Shown: positions 35,301-45,600 of the stretch, piece after piece
Numbering within the stretch: position 1 is the stretch's first letter
How the letters are laid out: each line of letters starts with the position of its first letter
NCBI GenBank assembly: GCA_964512955.1
Contig: CAZEKX010000002.1
Coordinates: 3,767-67,766, forward strand
Source of the DNA: HGM04593 sp964512955
GTDB taxonomy: Bacteria; Bacteroidota; Bacteroidia; Bacteroidales; Bacteroidaceae
DNA: 64,000 nt
Direction: 5' to 3'
Translations under genes and position numbers: made by a program
Notes under the pieces: generated by a model
What the model was told of the DNA's origin: nothing
Database searches by the model: none
Seen by the model: the letters and a program-made list of their open reading frames with translations, nothing else

Positions 35301-35558
35301 CAAACAGATGCTACCGGTAAAGAGGTAAGTAAACGTATCGGTTATCTGATGCGTCCTGTTGCCGGTTCTACCACAACCTATTCAAAAGAGGAGTATGTAT
35401 TGGATGCGAATGACCAGAAGATGTTGATAACCGAGGATGGTTACCTCATTAAACAACTTCTCGATGAGTCCGATGAACCATATTATGGTTTTGTGGACAA
35501 AGATGGTAACGAAGGCAATCCTGTCAGAGTCGATAACAACGGAAACGAAATCGATTAA
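32310..35558 (+). CDS. Large FAS1 (fasciclin) repeat lipoprotein
   Basis: 1082 residues from ATG 32310 (a TTG 51 nt upstream adds only a weak lead). The lipobox is FIMSCQ with Cys29. At least three to four FAS1 domains are visible: GWLGSSIYAFLQDETDKGG to KTLFVADDAAFERFY (about residues 42-120), SVMQHLISQEKYDSYLLAMD followed by YSFIVPDNDYF (near 520), and YSVYVPTNDAIKELH (near 780). FAS1 domains bind proteins or glycans at cell surfaces. As the first gene of an operon with SusC and SusD and no glycoside hydrolase, it may act like a surface ligand-binding protein. The stretch between the FAS1 modules is not a recognised domain. Likely outer-membrane surface lipoprotein. Confidence 0.85.
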   Translation: MLKHRLSKFCSTTFVALSLLFTGSFIMSCQDAFDEYSYDDEEPGWLGSSIYAFLQDETDKGGEHTYRNFMAIIDRLDMKDVLSRTGSKTLFVADDAAFERFYAKNRWGVTCFEDLTEVQMKLLLRSSMLDNAYLLDMLSNSSNLTPDGTPAEGACLRRETSSTIVDSVPLFKPADLPQYNKYWDRFRTREDGVRVALDGTKPMMVHFLNDYLRNYQITNEDMQIIFNGRTRKDDEAFIYQDKVLASGIVYEGYSDDTMTVICKNGYVYRLEDVLVAPSNMAEELRSNSETKIFSRILDRFSIPVHDGRTEGGVDEMYNRIYNYGNEPDSVFMLRYLNESTAHTLVGVDNRNLPITTMDASKTYNFLPFDPGWNQFHESGAAAEVDMAAMFVPKDEYMYKFFAPGGSGYSLVERFAPDVEITDDIYSIMPALDSIPNDIIVAFVENLMNNSFVASVPSKFDLIQNDSHEDLGVKPSDVDSCIVANNGVIYILNNVFGPAKYRSVSAPPLILDNMSVMQHLISQEKYDSYLLAMDAEYSFIVPDNDYFVYYDPATLKTDDPTMYTYHYDKKYKGATASSDAKMWYKKSKFKVENNNYVIEEDSVGEGTGISSSIARELLDNLIIIGAIEDSVTKNQYHRTKGYSTIKCVKENGSITFYGGEQLELGRRVDTKESYGQDNGVTYCTYSLDGTNPSGIPTPATKSVYARMKDVANYSEFYKLCSGPAGGWSSFIGKVYPDVTEEDAQLDSIRAYSIFASAESSAEVPLDFAVPFFSTYHYSVYVPTNDAIKELHKKGLPTWNDALAEANAGNIARAATMMRQINNYVRYHFQDNSIFVDKESFSFENAGVKSSYANFETASINFNTGRFLELRVESATNPQTGLETISLRDDAGNTVYVMNEAGKEGITWNVMARDLLLSSSSEQPQNATAISTSSFAAIHQIDKALLSNSYMGYDGNFLRYAADGELVDTMTVANAPVNAGNVTVDEVNKYLVAACGEIVQTDATGKEVSKRIGYLMRPVAGSTTTYSKEEYVLDANDQKMLITEDGYLIKQLLDESDEPYYGFVDKDGNEGNPVRVDNNGNEID

Positions 35559-35605
35559 TTAACAGATGGCGAAACATATAATCATATAGAATAAAGAATA
35601 TAGCC

Positions 35606-38600
35606 ATGATAAAGATAAAACATTTATTATTACTTGTACTTTGTTGCAGTTTGGGTACGACATCCCTGTTTGCTCAAAAAAGTGCGAGAATTTCCGGAAA
35701 TGTGTATAGCGATTCCGAAGGTCCGCTTATGATGGTAAACGTTACTGAGCGTGACAAGAACGACCGTATTATTGAGGCTGCCATAACCGATATGGAGGGT
35801 AACTTCAGTATGGTTGTCAAGAACACAAGTAACCGTCTCGAAATTTCGTATATCGGTTACAAAACACAAAAAATAGAGATTGGTTCTAGAACCGTATTTA
35901 ATGTAAAGATGGTTGAAGACAATGTCCTCGAAGATGTTGTGGTTGTTGCCAAACAGGTAAGCCGTAACGGTGCTCTCGATATTCTGGACCGTGAGGTTAC
36001 ACAGGCAACGCAGAAATTCTCCATGAGTGATATGGAGGGCCTCTCTTTTACAACAGTCGATGAGGCTTTGCAGGGACAAATCGCCGGTCTCGATGTTGTG
36101 TTCAGTAGTGGTAACCTCGGTTCCGGTACACAGATGCGTTTGCGTGGTACTGCCAGCCTTGATATGACCAATGCCGACCCGTTGATCGTTGTTAACGACG
36201 TTGAATTTTCTATTCCTGCAGGTGAAACCCTCGATAAGGATAACCTTAACGAAGAACAGTTCTCTTCACTTCTTTCGGTGAACCCCGAGGATATTGAATC
36301 AATCGAAGTTCTTAAAGATGCAGCATCTTGTGCTGCGTGGGGTGCCAAGGGTGCGAACGGTGTCATTAAGATTAAGACAAAGCGTGGTAAACGCGGTCCT
36401 ACACGTGTCAATTTCAGATATACTTTTAAGGATAGTTGGATGGCCGAGGGCTTGAACTTGTTGAATGGAGACGATTACACAATGTTATTAAAGGAGTCTC
36501 ACTTCAATCCTACACAAAATCCGGCAAGTGCAGATATTCCCGAGTTGAACTATAATGCAGATGAATTGTACGATTGGCAGAATTTCAACGAGAACACCGA
36601 TTGGGTTGACAAGGTAACACAACATGGTTATCGTAACGATTTCAGCCTTAATCTTTCCGGTGGTGGTGAAAAGGCTACATTCCGTATATCGGGAACATAT
36701 GCTAATCAAACCGGTACAAGTATCAAGCAGCAACTGGACCAGTATACATCACGTCTGTCTTTGGATTACTACGTTTCAGACCGTATTAAAGTGATGGCTG
36801 AATTCTCATTCTCATATTCAGACAACCAGCAGAACTATAGTTCATACGGTGACCTATTGGGTATTGCTCAGAATATTATGCCTAATATGAGTGTTTATCA
36901 TCAGGGGCAGGACGGTATAAATACTTCCGACTACTATAAGATGTCGAGTAGTGCCAGTGAAGAACTTAGCGACCAGAAAAATATGAGAAACCCGGTGGCA
37001 TTGGCTCATCTTGCGAAGAAGAACGAGGAGCATTACAGTATCAACCCTCAAATTATGTTGGAGTATAACCTTTTGGGTCTCGAAGATAACGAAACTCAGT
37101 TGAAGTATCGTGGTTTGGTCAACATGAATGCATCGACTCTTTCCAATGCGGCATATTTACCGGCAACACTCTCATTACCTTCAGAAAGTTGGTCATCTAA
37201 GAATGTGAATGTTTCAGAACTTTATGATAATAAGTCTTTGCAATTTACCACGCGTCATAATCTTATCTTCACTCCCTATTTAGGAAACAAAGATCACTAC
37301 TTGACAATGAGTGGACAGTTTGAAATGTATACTTACAATAGTACTTCTCAATCACAGAAGACATACGGCTTACCTAATGGAATAAACAGTACTGTGGCAG
37401 GTTCTGAACTTACTGTTGCTTCAACAGGTAAAGGACAATCCCGTAATGTAAGTTTCGGATTCCAGGCACACTACTCATATAAATCGAAATATACCCTTGG
37501 ACTTTCGGTTCGTGGTGATGGTTGTACCAAGTTTGGTAAAGATAAGAAATGGCTTATATTCCCTTCTATTTCGGGACGTTGGAATATATCCGACGAATCT
37601 TGGATGAATTGGGCGAAACCGGTACTCTCCATGTTGTCAATACGTCCCAGTTATGGTTGGTCGGGTAATGCTCCCAGTGAGGATTACCTCATGTATACAA
37701 ACTATTCAATGGGTAACGGTTCGTACCTGGGTATGACTGCATTTGTACCCGAGGCAATTCGTTTGAGTAATCTTACCGCAACTGATAAACGCGAGTTGAA
37801 TATCGGTTCCGACTTTGGTTTCTTCAACGACTTTATTACCGGTTCATTCAACTATTATAAGAGTACTACATCTAAACAGTTACAATCGGGTTATCCTATA
37901 CCTGCATCCAGTGGTTACGAAACATTGAAGTACAAAAATACCGGTTCACTCGAAAATACCGGTTGGGAATTGAATATAAGTACCACAAGAATAAAGGTGT
38001 ACAAAGATTTCTCTGTTTCGGCATATTTCAATATCGGTCAAAACTTCAATGAGATAACATCAATGGAGAAGGCTGTTCTTGACCAACGTAATCCTGAATA
38101 TACATCTCCCAATGATGGATACTATTTAGGTCGTATTCAGGTAGGTAACCCCATCGGTTCTATCTATGGCTTCCGTTATAAAGGTGTTTACCGTTACAGT
38201 TATAAAAATTGGGAGAAGGCTTTGAGTGAGGCAGAGGCAGGACGTAACGGAACATGTCCTATCGTTTATGATGCAGCCGGCAAAGTCGTTTACAATGCCG
38301 ACGGTACACCAAAGCGTATGGTATTGTTCTATAATAATGAAGACGGAACATCGACGTACAAATTCAATGGTGGTGATGCAATTTACGAGGACATTAATCA
38401 CGATGGACAAATTAACCAGTTAGACTTGGTATACCTTGGAAACTCTAACCCTAAAGCGCAAGGTGGTTTTGGTTTTACATTTAATTATAAGAGATTCACT
38501 CTTAAAACCAACTTTGCATTCCGTTGGGATGTCGACGTTGTCAACATGGCACGTTTGGGTGTAGAGAGTATGCGTTCAAACAACAACCAAAGTTTTGCAG

Positions 38601-38944
38601 TGAACTGGCGTTGGCGTAAAGATGGTGATATCACATGGATACCTCGTGCTCTTTACAATGCAGGATACAATACTTTGGGTAGCGACAGATATGTTGAGGA
38701 CGCTTCATACCTGCGTTTCTCCTATTTGCAGGCTTCATATAGTTTCGAACCTAAATGGTTGGAGAAGACACTCGGTCTGAAGACTCTTGCACTCTCTGTT
38801 TCTGCCGATAACCTTGCACACTGGTCGAAGTATACCGGTATCGACCCCGATATCTCAATTAACTCTAGTGAGGGTGTTGCGTATGACAATGCAAGAACAC
38901 CGCGTTCACGTTCATACACAATATCTCTTAATGTCGGTTTCTAA
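35606..38944 (+). CDS. SusC/RagA-type TonB-dependent transporter, first copy
   Basis: 1112 residues. Signal peptide (CCSLGTTSLFAQK), then a carboxypeptidase-regulatory-like N-terminal extension (ARISGNVYSDSEGPLMMVNV to about residue 105), a TonB box-like VLEDVVVVAKQ, a plug domain (LRGTASLDMTNADPLIVVND, IEVLKDAASCAAWGAKGANGVI) and a large barrel ending in an aromatic terminal residue (ISLNVGF). SusC proteins pair with SusD lipoproteins to import a ligand by TonB energy; known ligands include oligosaccharides and, in some cases, peptides (RagAB). The gene starts 47 nt after the FAS1 gene and 21 nt before its SusD partner. The ligand here is unknown because no enzyme is encoded nearby. Confidence 0.95.
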   Translation: MIKIKHLLLLVLCCSLGTTSLFAQKSARISGNVYSDSEGPLMMVNVTERDKNDRIIEAAITDMEGNFSMVVKNTSNRLEISYIGYKTQKIEIGSRTVFNVKMVEDNVLEDVVVVAKQVSRNGALDILDREVTQATQKFSMSDMEGLSFTTVDEALQGQIAGLDVVFSSGNLGSGTQMRLRGTASLDMTNADPLIVVNDVEFSIPAGETLDKDNLNEEQFSSLLSVNPEDIESIEVLKDAASCAAWGAKGANGVIKIKTKRGKRGPTRVNFRYTFKDSWMAEGLNLLNGDDYTMLLKESHFNPTQNPASADIPELNYNADELYDWQNFNENTDWVDKVTQHGYRNDFSLNLSGGGEKATFRISGTYANQTGTSIKQQLDQYTSRLSLDYYVSDRIKVMAEFSFSYSDNQQNYSSYGDLLGIAQNIMPNMSVYHQGQDGINTSDYYKMSSSASEELSDQKNMRNPVALAHLAKKNEEHYSINPQIMLEYNLLGLEDNETQLKYRGLVNMNASTLSNAAYLPATLSLPSESWSSKNVNVSELYDNKSLQFTTRHNLIFTPYLGNKDHYLTMSGQFEMYTYNSTSQSQKTYGLPNGINSTVAGSELTVASTGKGQSRNVSFGFQAHYSYKSKYTLGLSVRGDGCTKFGKDKKWLIFPSISGRWNISDESWMNWAKPVLSMLSIRPSYGWSGNAPSEDYLMYTNYSMGNGSYLGMTAFVPEAIRLSNLTATDKRELNIGSDFGFFNDFITGSFNYYKSTTSKQLQSGYPIPASSGYETLKYKNTGSLENTGWELNISTTRIKVYKDFSVSAYFNIGQNFNEITSMEKAVLDQRNPEYTSPNDGYYLGRIQVGNPIGSIYGFRYKGVYRYSYKNWEKALSEAEAGRNGTCPIVYDAAGKVVYNADGTPKRMVLFYNNEDGTSTYKFNGGDAIYEDINHDGQINQLDLVYLGNSNPKAQGGFGFTFNYKRFTLKTNFAFRWDVDVVNMARLGVESMRSNNNQSFAVNWRWRKDGDITWIPRALYNAGYNTLGSDRYVEDASYLRFSYLQASYSFEPKWLEKTLGLKTLALSVSADNLAHWSKYTGIDPDISINSSEGVAYDNARTPRSRSYTISLNVGF

Positions 38945-38965
38945 ATAGTATAAAGGAGTTTTATT

Positions 38966-40759
38966 ATGAAAAAGATAAATAATATATTAAAGTCGTTCTT
39001 CTTGACAGTACTGGGTTTTGGTACTCTTTTTACTTCGTGTACCGACTATTTGACTGTTTATCCGACAAATGCCGTTATTCATGAGAGATATTGGCAGACT
39101 GCAGATGACGTTAATGGCATGGTTGCCGCAACATATCTGGAATTACTTTCCGATGATGCAATTTCAAGATATATTGTTTGGGGCGAACTACGTGCCGATA
39201 ACTTGAATATTACCTCTACAACAGCACAAAAACTCAAATACATTGTAGAGGCTAACCTTATGTCCGACAACGAATATTGTAGTTGGAGTACATTCTATAG
39301 GGCCATAAACTATGCAAACTATGTATTGGAATTTGCTCCGTTGGTGCCCGATAGAGACCCTAACTTTACAGAAGGTGATTTGGATATAATTTTAGGTGAG
39401 ATGTATGCAATTCGTGCATTGTCGCATTTCTATCTTGTGCGTACATTCCGCGATATACCTTTGTCGTACAAAGCAAGTTTCAATGATAGCGAGTTGCCCG
39501 ATTATCCTCAGGTACATCCTTTGGTTGCTCTCGACAGTATAATGAACGACCTTAAAAGATCCGAAAAATTGGTTATGCGCTCAGGTGGTTATCCCGATTC
39601 AAAATATACCAGTAACTATGGTCGTATAACTCGTAATGCGGTACGTGCTATGAAAGCCGATGTTGCTCTTTGGCAGGCTGCTTTTGCAACCTATTGCGAA
39701 GGTGAAGAACTGCCCGAAGGTGTAGTACCCGGTAACAAGGATGATTATTATCGTATATGTATCGAGAATTGCGACTCTGTTATAGATGCAATGAACAGAT
39801 ACGTGGTTACGGAATATGAGGAGTCAAACAGAAGTACAGAACTTGCCGAGATGGGTCCCGGTACAGAAAACCCCTACTATCTTGAGGTTAATGATGAGGA
39901 ACCCGATGTTAATAAGACTAGAGCAAGTCGTGCATACAACTCAATTTTTGGTTATGGTAACTCTATGTTGGAATCAATCTTTGAGTTGCAGTTCGATGAG
40001 GATAAGAATGTAAACGGACAACTCATGTATTTCTTTGGTCGTCCCGATGCTGCCGGACAGTTGTGTGTTACCCGTGCATTTGTAAGTGAAGGGTCATCGA
40101 AATATGGTACAAAACAAGACGACCTGCGCGTATGCTCATATACCACAGCCGCAAAAATTACGGCAGGCGGTACCACTGCAGGCTCTGACAAAAAAGAGGA
40201 GATACGTGTTGCAAAATATGTTGCAGAATCATCACCTGCCGCTACCGAAAGAGACGGTGTGATTAAAGGCTCTTTCCGTGAGAGTTCTAAATGTGATGCC
40301 AATTGGATATTCTATCGTAAAACCGATGTAATGTTAATGAAAGCCGAGGCGTTGACTTTGCTCTCTTCTGCTTCAGAGACAGATTTGCAAGCATCCTTTG
40401 AACTTGTAAAGGCGGTGAACGACCGTTCTATAATAAAGAAGAAAGAGGCGTTGAAACAAGGTAATGCTTATAAAACACCCGAAGGTATGCATGGTTTGGT
40501 ACTCGATGAGCGTTTGCGCGAATTGTCGTTCGAAGGAAAACGTTGGTACGACTTGGTTCGTAAGGCTCTAAGAGAGAAAACTACAGCAAACATCCTTTTT
40601 GTTGCCGATAAATTGACATCTAACACAGGTGCCGTAAAGAACAAGTTGTCGTCGATAGATGCTCTTTTCTTCCCTATATCAGAAAGAGAAATAGACATAA
40701 ATCCGTTGCTTAAACAGAATCCGGCATTTGAAAGGTCAGAATCTATTCAACAGCAGTAA
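38966..40759 (+). CDS. SusD/RagB-type lipoprotein, first copy
   Basis: 597 residues. Signal peptide with lipobox LFTSCT (Cys25). The SusD fold is supported by the N-terminal TPR-like helices (SHFYLVRTFRDIPLSYK, AVRAMKADVALWQAAF) and the C-terminal signature LRELSFEGKRWYDLVRKALR. SusD caps the SusC barrel and binds the ligand at the cell surface. It starts 21 nt after the SusC gene, and the second FAS1 gene follows after 93 nt with no terminator, so all are likely in one transcript. Confidence 0.95.
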   Translation: MKKINNILKSFFLTVLGFGTLFTSCTDYLTVYPTNAVIHERYWQTADDVNGMVAATYLELLSDDAISRYIVWGELRADNLNITSTTAQKLKYIVEANLMSDNEYCSWSTFYRAINYANYVLEFAPLVPDRDPNFTEGDLDIILGEMYAIRALSHFYLVRTFRDIPLSYKASFNDSELPDYPQVHPLVALDSIMNDLKRSEKLVMRSGGYPDSKYTSNYGRITRNAVRAMKADVALWQAAFATYCEGEELPEGVVPGNKDDYYRICIENCDSVIDAMNRYVVTEYEESNRSTELAEMGPGTENPYYLEVNDEEPDVNKTRASRAYNSIFGYGNSMLESIFELQFDEDKNVNGQLMYFFGRPDAAGQLCVTRAFVSEGSSKYGTKQDDLRVCSYTTAAKITAGGTTAGSDKKEEIRVAKYVAESSPAATERDGVIKGSFRESSKCDANWIFYRKTDVMLMKAEALTLLSSASETDLQASFELVKAVNDRSIIKKKEALKQGNAYKTPEGMHGLVLDERLRELSFEGKRWYDLVRKALREKTTANILFVADKLTSNTGAVKNKLSSIDALFFPISEREIDINPLLKQNPAFERSESIQQQ

Positions 40760-40852
40760 TAGAAGATATTTATAAGTAAGAGTGTAAAAACAGATACTTA
40801 GAGATCATTGCTTTTGTAATGGTTATAAAAGTAAAATAAAACATATTTGAAT

Positions 40853-42637
40853 ATGAATAAGAAGTTTAAACTTAGAATTCTGACAGGAGTGGCATTGGTT
40901 GGTGCAATGTTCTTCGCCACATCGTGTAATGATGATTGGGATGAACATTACGACGATAAAGGATTATTGAATCCTACTATGACACTCTTAGACGCAATAA
41001 AGGCAGAAGATAGTAATCTGCACGATTTCTACGAAGTAGTTGAGGCTTGTGGTTGTGCCGATTCTCTCTTGAATCAAACACGTGTATATACATTGTGGGC
41101 TCCCGTCGATGGAACTTTCAATAAGGATTCATTGCTTGCTGAAATAGAGAACGATCGTCGCGATTATGTACTCGAGCGTTTTGTAAAAGCACACATGAGT
41201 AACTATTTGCATCCTGCAAATGGAACTTTACCCGAAAATAACAATATCCTTTTGTTGAACAAAAAAGTTATTAATTTCTCAGGTAATAGTGCAAATTATA
41301 CATTCGACAATGTTCCTTTGTCTACAAACGAGTATAACATTCGTTTTAGTAACGGTATTTTGCATAAACTCGAAAAAGCACTTGTATATAAAGTGAATAT
41401 TTGGGAGTATCTTGCTCAAGATGAACGTATAAGTCATATGGCAGAATTCCTATATTCTCATAATGTTCGAGAATTTGAACCGGGTTCGGCTATCGTTGGT
41501 CCTACTATAAACGGTGAGGTTACCTATCTCGATTCTGCAAGTGCTTTCGTAAACTCCAATTTCTGGTTCAGTGATAATACTTACGATAAAAGAACCAATG
41601 GTTTTGGACAAATTGACGTAGAGGACTCTACATTCACAATGTTTGCCATTACAAACGAGGTATGGGACGAAATGGTTGAAAAAACTACCGGATATTACAA
41701 CTTCAGACTTCCTGCCAACATAACTGAAGCGGAGCAAGAGTACTACGACTCATTGCAATATTTATATGCACGCAAGATGTTGTGTAATAATCTTGTATTT
41801 AATAATAATGAGCAGATTTCCAAGAAGGTGCATGCCGATTCGCTTATGTCTACCTTTAAATATTACGGTAATGCTTATAAAGTTGTACGTCGTAAATTTG
41901 CAAAGAACGAACTTATGGATGGTGTCATCGATAGCAAGGAGTTGTCGAATGGTACTATACATATTAAAGAAAACTATAATTTCTGCAGTTACGATATCTG
42001 GCATGATACAATAAAGGTTGAGGCCGAAAATGCCAATGGTTATACATATCAAAAACTTAACACCATTCCAACCAACAGATATGTCAGCAAACTCGCAAAG
42101 AATGAGAATATAGAGGGTACAATCTCCGGTGAAACATATTTACAGGTATCTCCTACTTCGGAATATGAGTCACCCGAGGTTATATTTACAATTCCCAATA
42201 CTTTGTCTGCAACATATAATGTACGTCTTGTATTTGTTCCCGCAAATATAACAGATAAAAAGATGAACCCCGAGGAAATTAAGTCTACACGTATTTTGGC
42301 ATCATTGTCCGAGGGAAACAGTGTAACTCCGTTCTATCAGACCGAAAAGATACATGGATTGGTTATAGACCCTACACGTATTGACAGTGTATATCTCTTC
42401 GATGTAAACAAAGATAAGGAGAACGGTTATAACCCCTCTTTGCGTGAACCGGCAAAAATCAAATTCAACTTCAGTGAGTTTGGTTATACCGACGAAGAGA
42501 CAACAGTTAAGTTAAGACTGAAGTTTGATGCAGATGAAGATTATGAAATGTGGTGGGGACCCGACCCCAACTTGGATCGTACATTCCGTTTGGACTGTAT
42601 CATTCTTGAACCTGTTGCCGATGATGAGTTAGAATGA
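40853..42637 (+). CDS. Second FAS1 lipoprotein with C-terminal beta-sandwich
   Basis: 594 residues from ATG 40853. Lipobox FATSCN (Cys25). Two FAS1 units are visible: LNPTMTLLDAIKAEDSNLHDF to VYTLWAPVDGTFNKDSLL and on to about residue 180, and DERISHMAEFLYSHN with STFTMFAITNEVWDEM to about residue 370. The last 200 residues form a beta-rich region (IKVEAENANGYTYQKL, FRLDCIILEPV) like a carbohydrate-binding or beta-sandwich module. It is probably a surface-exposed lipoprotein working with the following SusCD pair; its stop overlaps the SusC start by 4 nt (ATGA), so translation is coupled. Confidence 0.82.
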   Translation: MNKKFKLRILTGVALVGAMFFATSCNDDWDEHYDDKGLLNPTMTLLDAIKAEDSNLHDFYEVVEACGCADSLLNQTRVYTLWAPVDGTFNKDSLLAEIENDRRDYVLERFVKAHMSNYLHPANGTLPENNNILLLNKKVINFSGNSANYTFDNVPLSTNEYNIRFSNGILHKLEKALVYKVNIWEYLAQDERISHMAEFLYSHNVREFEPGSAIVGPTINGEVTYLDSASAFVNSNFWFSDNTYDKRTNGFGQIDVEDSTFTMFAITNEVWDEMVEKTTGYYNFRLPANITEAEQEYYDSLQYLYARKMLCNNLVFNNNEQISKKVHADSLMSTFKYYGNAYKVVRRKFAKNELMDGVIDSKELSNGTIHIKENYNFCSYDIWHDTIKVEAENANGYTYQKLNTIPTNRYVSKLAKNENIEGTISGETYLQVSPTSEYESPEVIFTIPNTLSATYNVRLVFVPANITDKKMNPEEIKSTRILASLSEGNSVTPFYQTEKIHGLVIDPTRIDSVYLFDVNKDKENGYNPSLREPAKIKFNFSEFGYTDEETTVKLRLKFDADEDYEMWWGPDPNLDRTFRLDCIILEPVADDELE

Positions 42638-45600
42638 TTTTTGTTATGAAGAAAAATAAAATAACTATGTATATGCGACAATTTATGCAATCGATGGTAA
42701 CATTTGCAATGTTGATGTTACCGGCAATTTCAACTACGGCAACCACGTTATGCGGTTATACCTCAAGCGATACTGTTGCAGTTGAAAAAGAGAAAGCAAC
42801 AGCGGAGACACGTACCATTACCGGTACTGTTTACGATGCTGCCACAAACACACCCCTGCCGGGTGTACGTGTGCAAGGAACCGGACATTTACGTGTTACA
42901 ACAATGACCGATGCCGACGGTAACTATAAACTGAACGTACCCAAGTATGTTACACTTCTATCGTTCTCTACTCCCGAGTATGGAATGGTGCAACGTGCTG
43001 TTGCCGGTAAGGATGTTATTAATGTGCGTCTTTACACCGAAAACTTTACATCTACATATAACGATGATATAAAGGTCATCGCAAGTAATGGTTTCGATGT
43101 AGAGGTATCTCCCTCGCTTACAATAGACTCCGATATCCAGAACAAACTTGGTGCCGATATACGTACAATCATGCGTTCGGGAACTCCGGGTATAGGTGCG
43201 GCTATGTTTATCCGTGGTATAAACTCTTTGAATGCCAATACACAACCCCTGGTTGTCGTTGATGGCTTGATACTCGATACACAGGAGAATTCTTCGGCAT
43301 TGCATCTTGGTGCATATAACAATATCTTGTCGGCAATAGATATGCAGGATATTGAAAGTGTCGAGGTAATGAAGAACGGTACTGCTATATACGGAACTCG
43401 TGCTGCTAATGGTGTAATACTTATCAATACCAAACGAGGAAAAAGTATGGCTACACGTATTACAGCCAATATCTACGGTTCTGTAACATTGCAACCGACT
43501 CTTCCCGATGTAATGAATGCCGAGCAGTATCGTACATACGCCAACGAACTTATAGGTACAATAAAGAATGGTAATAATAGTCAAACGACACAATATCCTT
43601 TCTTACAAAGCAATAAGGATTACTATTACTATAATCTGTATCATAACAATACCGATTGGGCAAGTTACATATATCGCGAGGCTATAGGACAGAATTATAA
43701 AGTTAATGTTGAGGGTGGTGATGATGTTGCCATGTATAACTTCTCATTAGGTTATAGTGATGCAGAGAGTACTCTCGAGAAGAACTCATTCAACCGTTTG
43801 AATATACGATTTAACTCGGATATTGTTTTCTCCGATAATCTTAAGACACGTTTCGACATTTCGTATAGTCGTGTTGCACGTGAACTGCTCGATGATGGAA
43901 TAGGAGCCGATTTTACATCGTACCCGGTCTCTGCACCCGGTTTCATCGCTATGGTGAAATCACCATTCCTAAGCCCATACAAGTTCGATATGTATGGTAA
44001 TCCTACCAGTACATACGATACTTCGGATACATATGCTCTTGATGTATATACCGGTTCATCATACAACAACAATTCGTTGTATAACCCCATGACTATTCTG
44101 TCTGTCGGTGCCGGTGATAATAAGAATGAACAAGAGTATACACATTTCGGTATTACAGTTGCACCTGAACTCACTTTGGGTAAATTCAAAATAACCGAGG
44201 TATTTAACTATTCATTGCACAGAATGAATGAGAAGTATTATTTGCCTTATGCAACTCCTAATACTTATCAGCAATTCTATGCCGAAAACCTTGGACGTAT
44301 CGGTAACTGGATATCTTCGTCGTTTGGTAAAGAGGCACAAGTTACCAGTGATACACAAGTACGTTGGAACAAGGTTATGGGTGCTCATAGTCTGAATGTC
44401 CTACTTGGTTTCCGTTATACCAATTTCAGTTTCGACAATAACTTCCTCGAGGCTGCCAATTCCGGTAACGACAAGGCAGTGAACATTAGTGCCGACTACG
44501 ACTATGTAACAAATACCGGTGATGATAATGTGTGGGCAAACCTTGCATGGTATGGACATTTGGCATATAACTACAAAACACGTTACTTCATTGAAGCCTC
44601 TGCTTCCATGGAGACATCATCGCGCTTTGGTAAGAATGCCGACGGCGGTATTAAACTAGGTGGTGTAAAATGGGGTATATTCCCATCTGTGCAGGCTGCT
44701 TGGTTACTTTCATCGGAGTCTTGGTTTAATGTTAAACCTATCAACTCTCTTAAATTACGTGCCGGATACGATGTAACAGGTAATGATGCTATAGATTTCT
44801 ATGCCGCTCGCAGTTATCTTGAAACAGTGAAATATCAGGGTGATAAAATGGGTATTCAAATAGGTAATGTAGAAAACGACGGTGTTAAGTGGGAGTCAAC
44901 ATCACGCTTTAATGTAGGTTTGGATGCTGTTCTCTTTAACGACCGTATAGGTTTCTCTTTCGACTGGTACAAATCGAAGACAACCGATATGCTCGTTCCT
45001 AAAGCATACGATTTTGTTGCCGGTATGAATACTTATTGGAGTAACAGTGGCGAAATGGAGAACACCGGTTTCGAAGTTGCTTTGACTGCAAAAGTTATTA
45101 ATACAGCAAACTTCCAATGGGAATTGGGTGCATCTGTAGGACACTATGAAAACGAGATAACATCTCTTGATGAACAGATAGAGCCCACAAAGGTTTATGG
45201 TGCAGAGGTGCTTACACAGGTAGGTTCACCCGTAGGTGTATTCTATGGTTATAAGACGCAGGGTGTAATTACCTCTTCGGAACAGGCTGCTGAATTGCAG
45301 TTGTATCAAAAGGATGCAACAGGTGCAAAAGAGTACTTCCAGGCAGGTGATATCCGTTTTGTAGATATCGATCAGACCGACGGTGTTGGTTGTATCAGTG
45401 ATGCAGACAAAACCATAATCGGTGATCCCAATCCCGACTTCTATGGTAATATCTTTACGAAGTTTACATATAAGAACTGGCAGTTGAATGTAGGTCTTAA
45501 CTACTCTGTGGGCAACGATGTATATAACTACTACCGTCAGCAACTCGAGAGTGGAAGTAACTTCTTCAACCAAACTACTGCAATGTTGAACCGTTGGTCT

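Noticed and set aside
35857..36411. Long minus-strand open frame of 184 codons inside the first SusC gene
   Set aside because: Antisense to a strongly supported SusC plug domain; no signal, motif or start context of its own.
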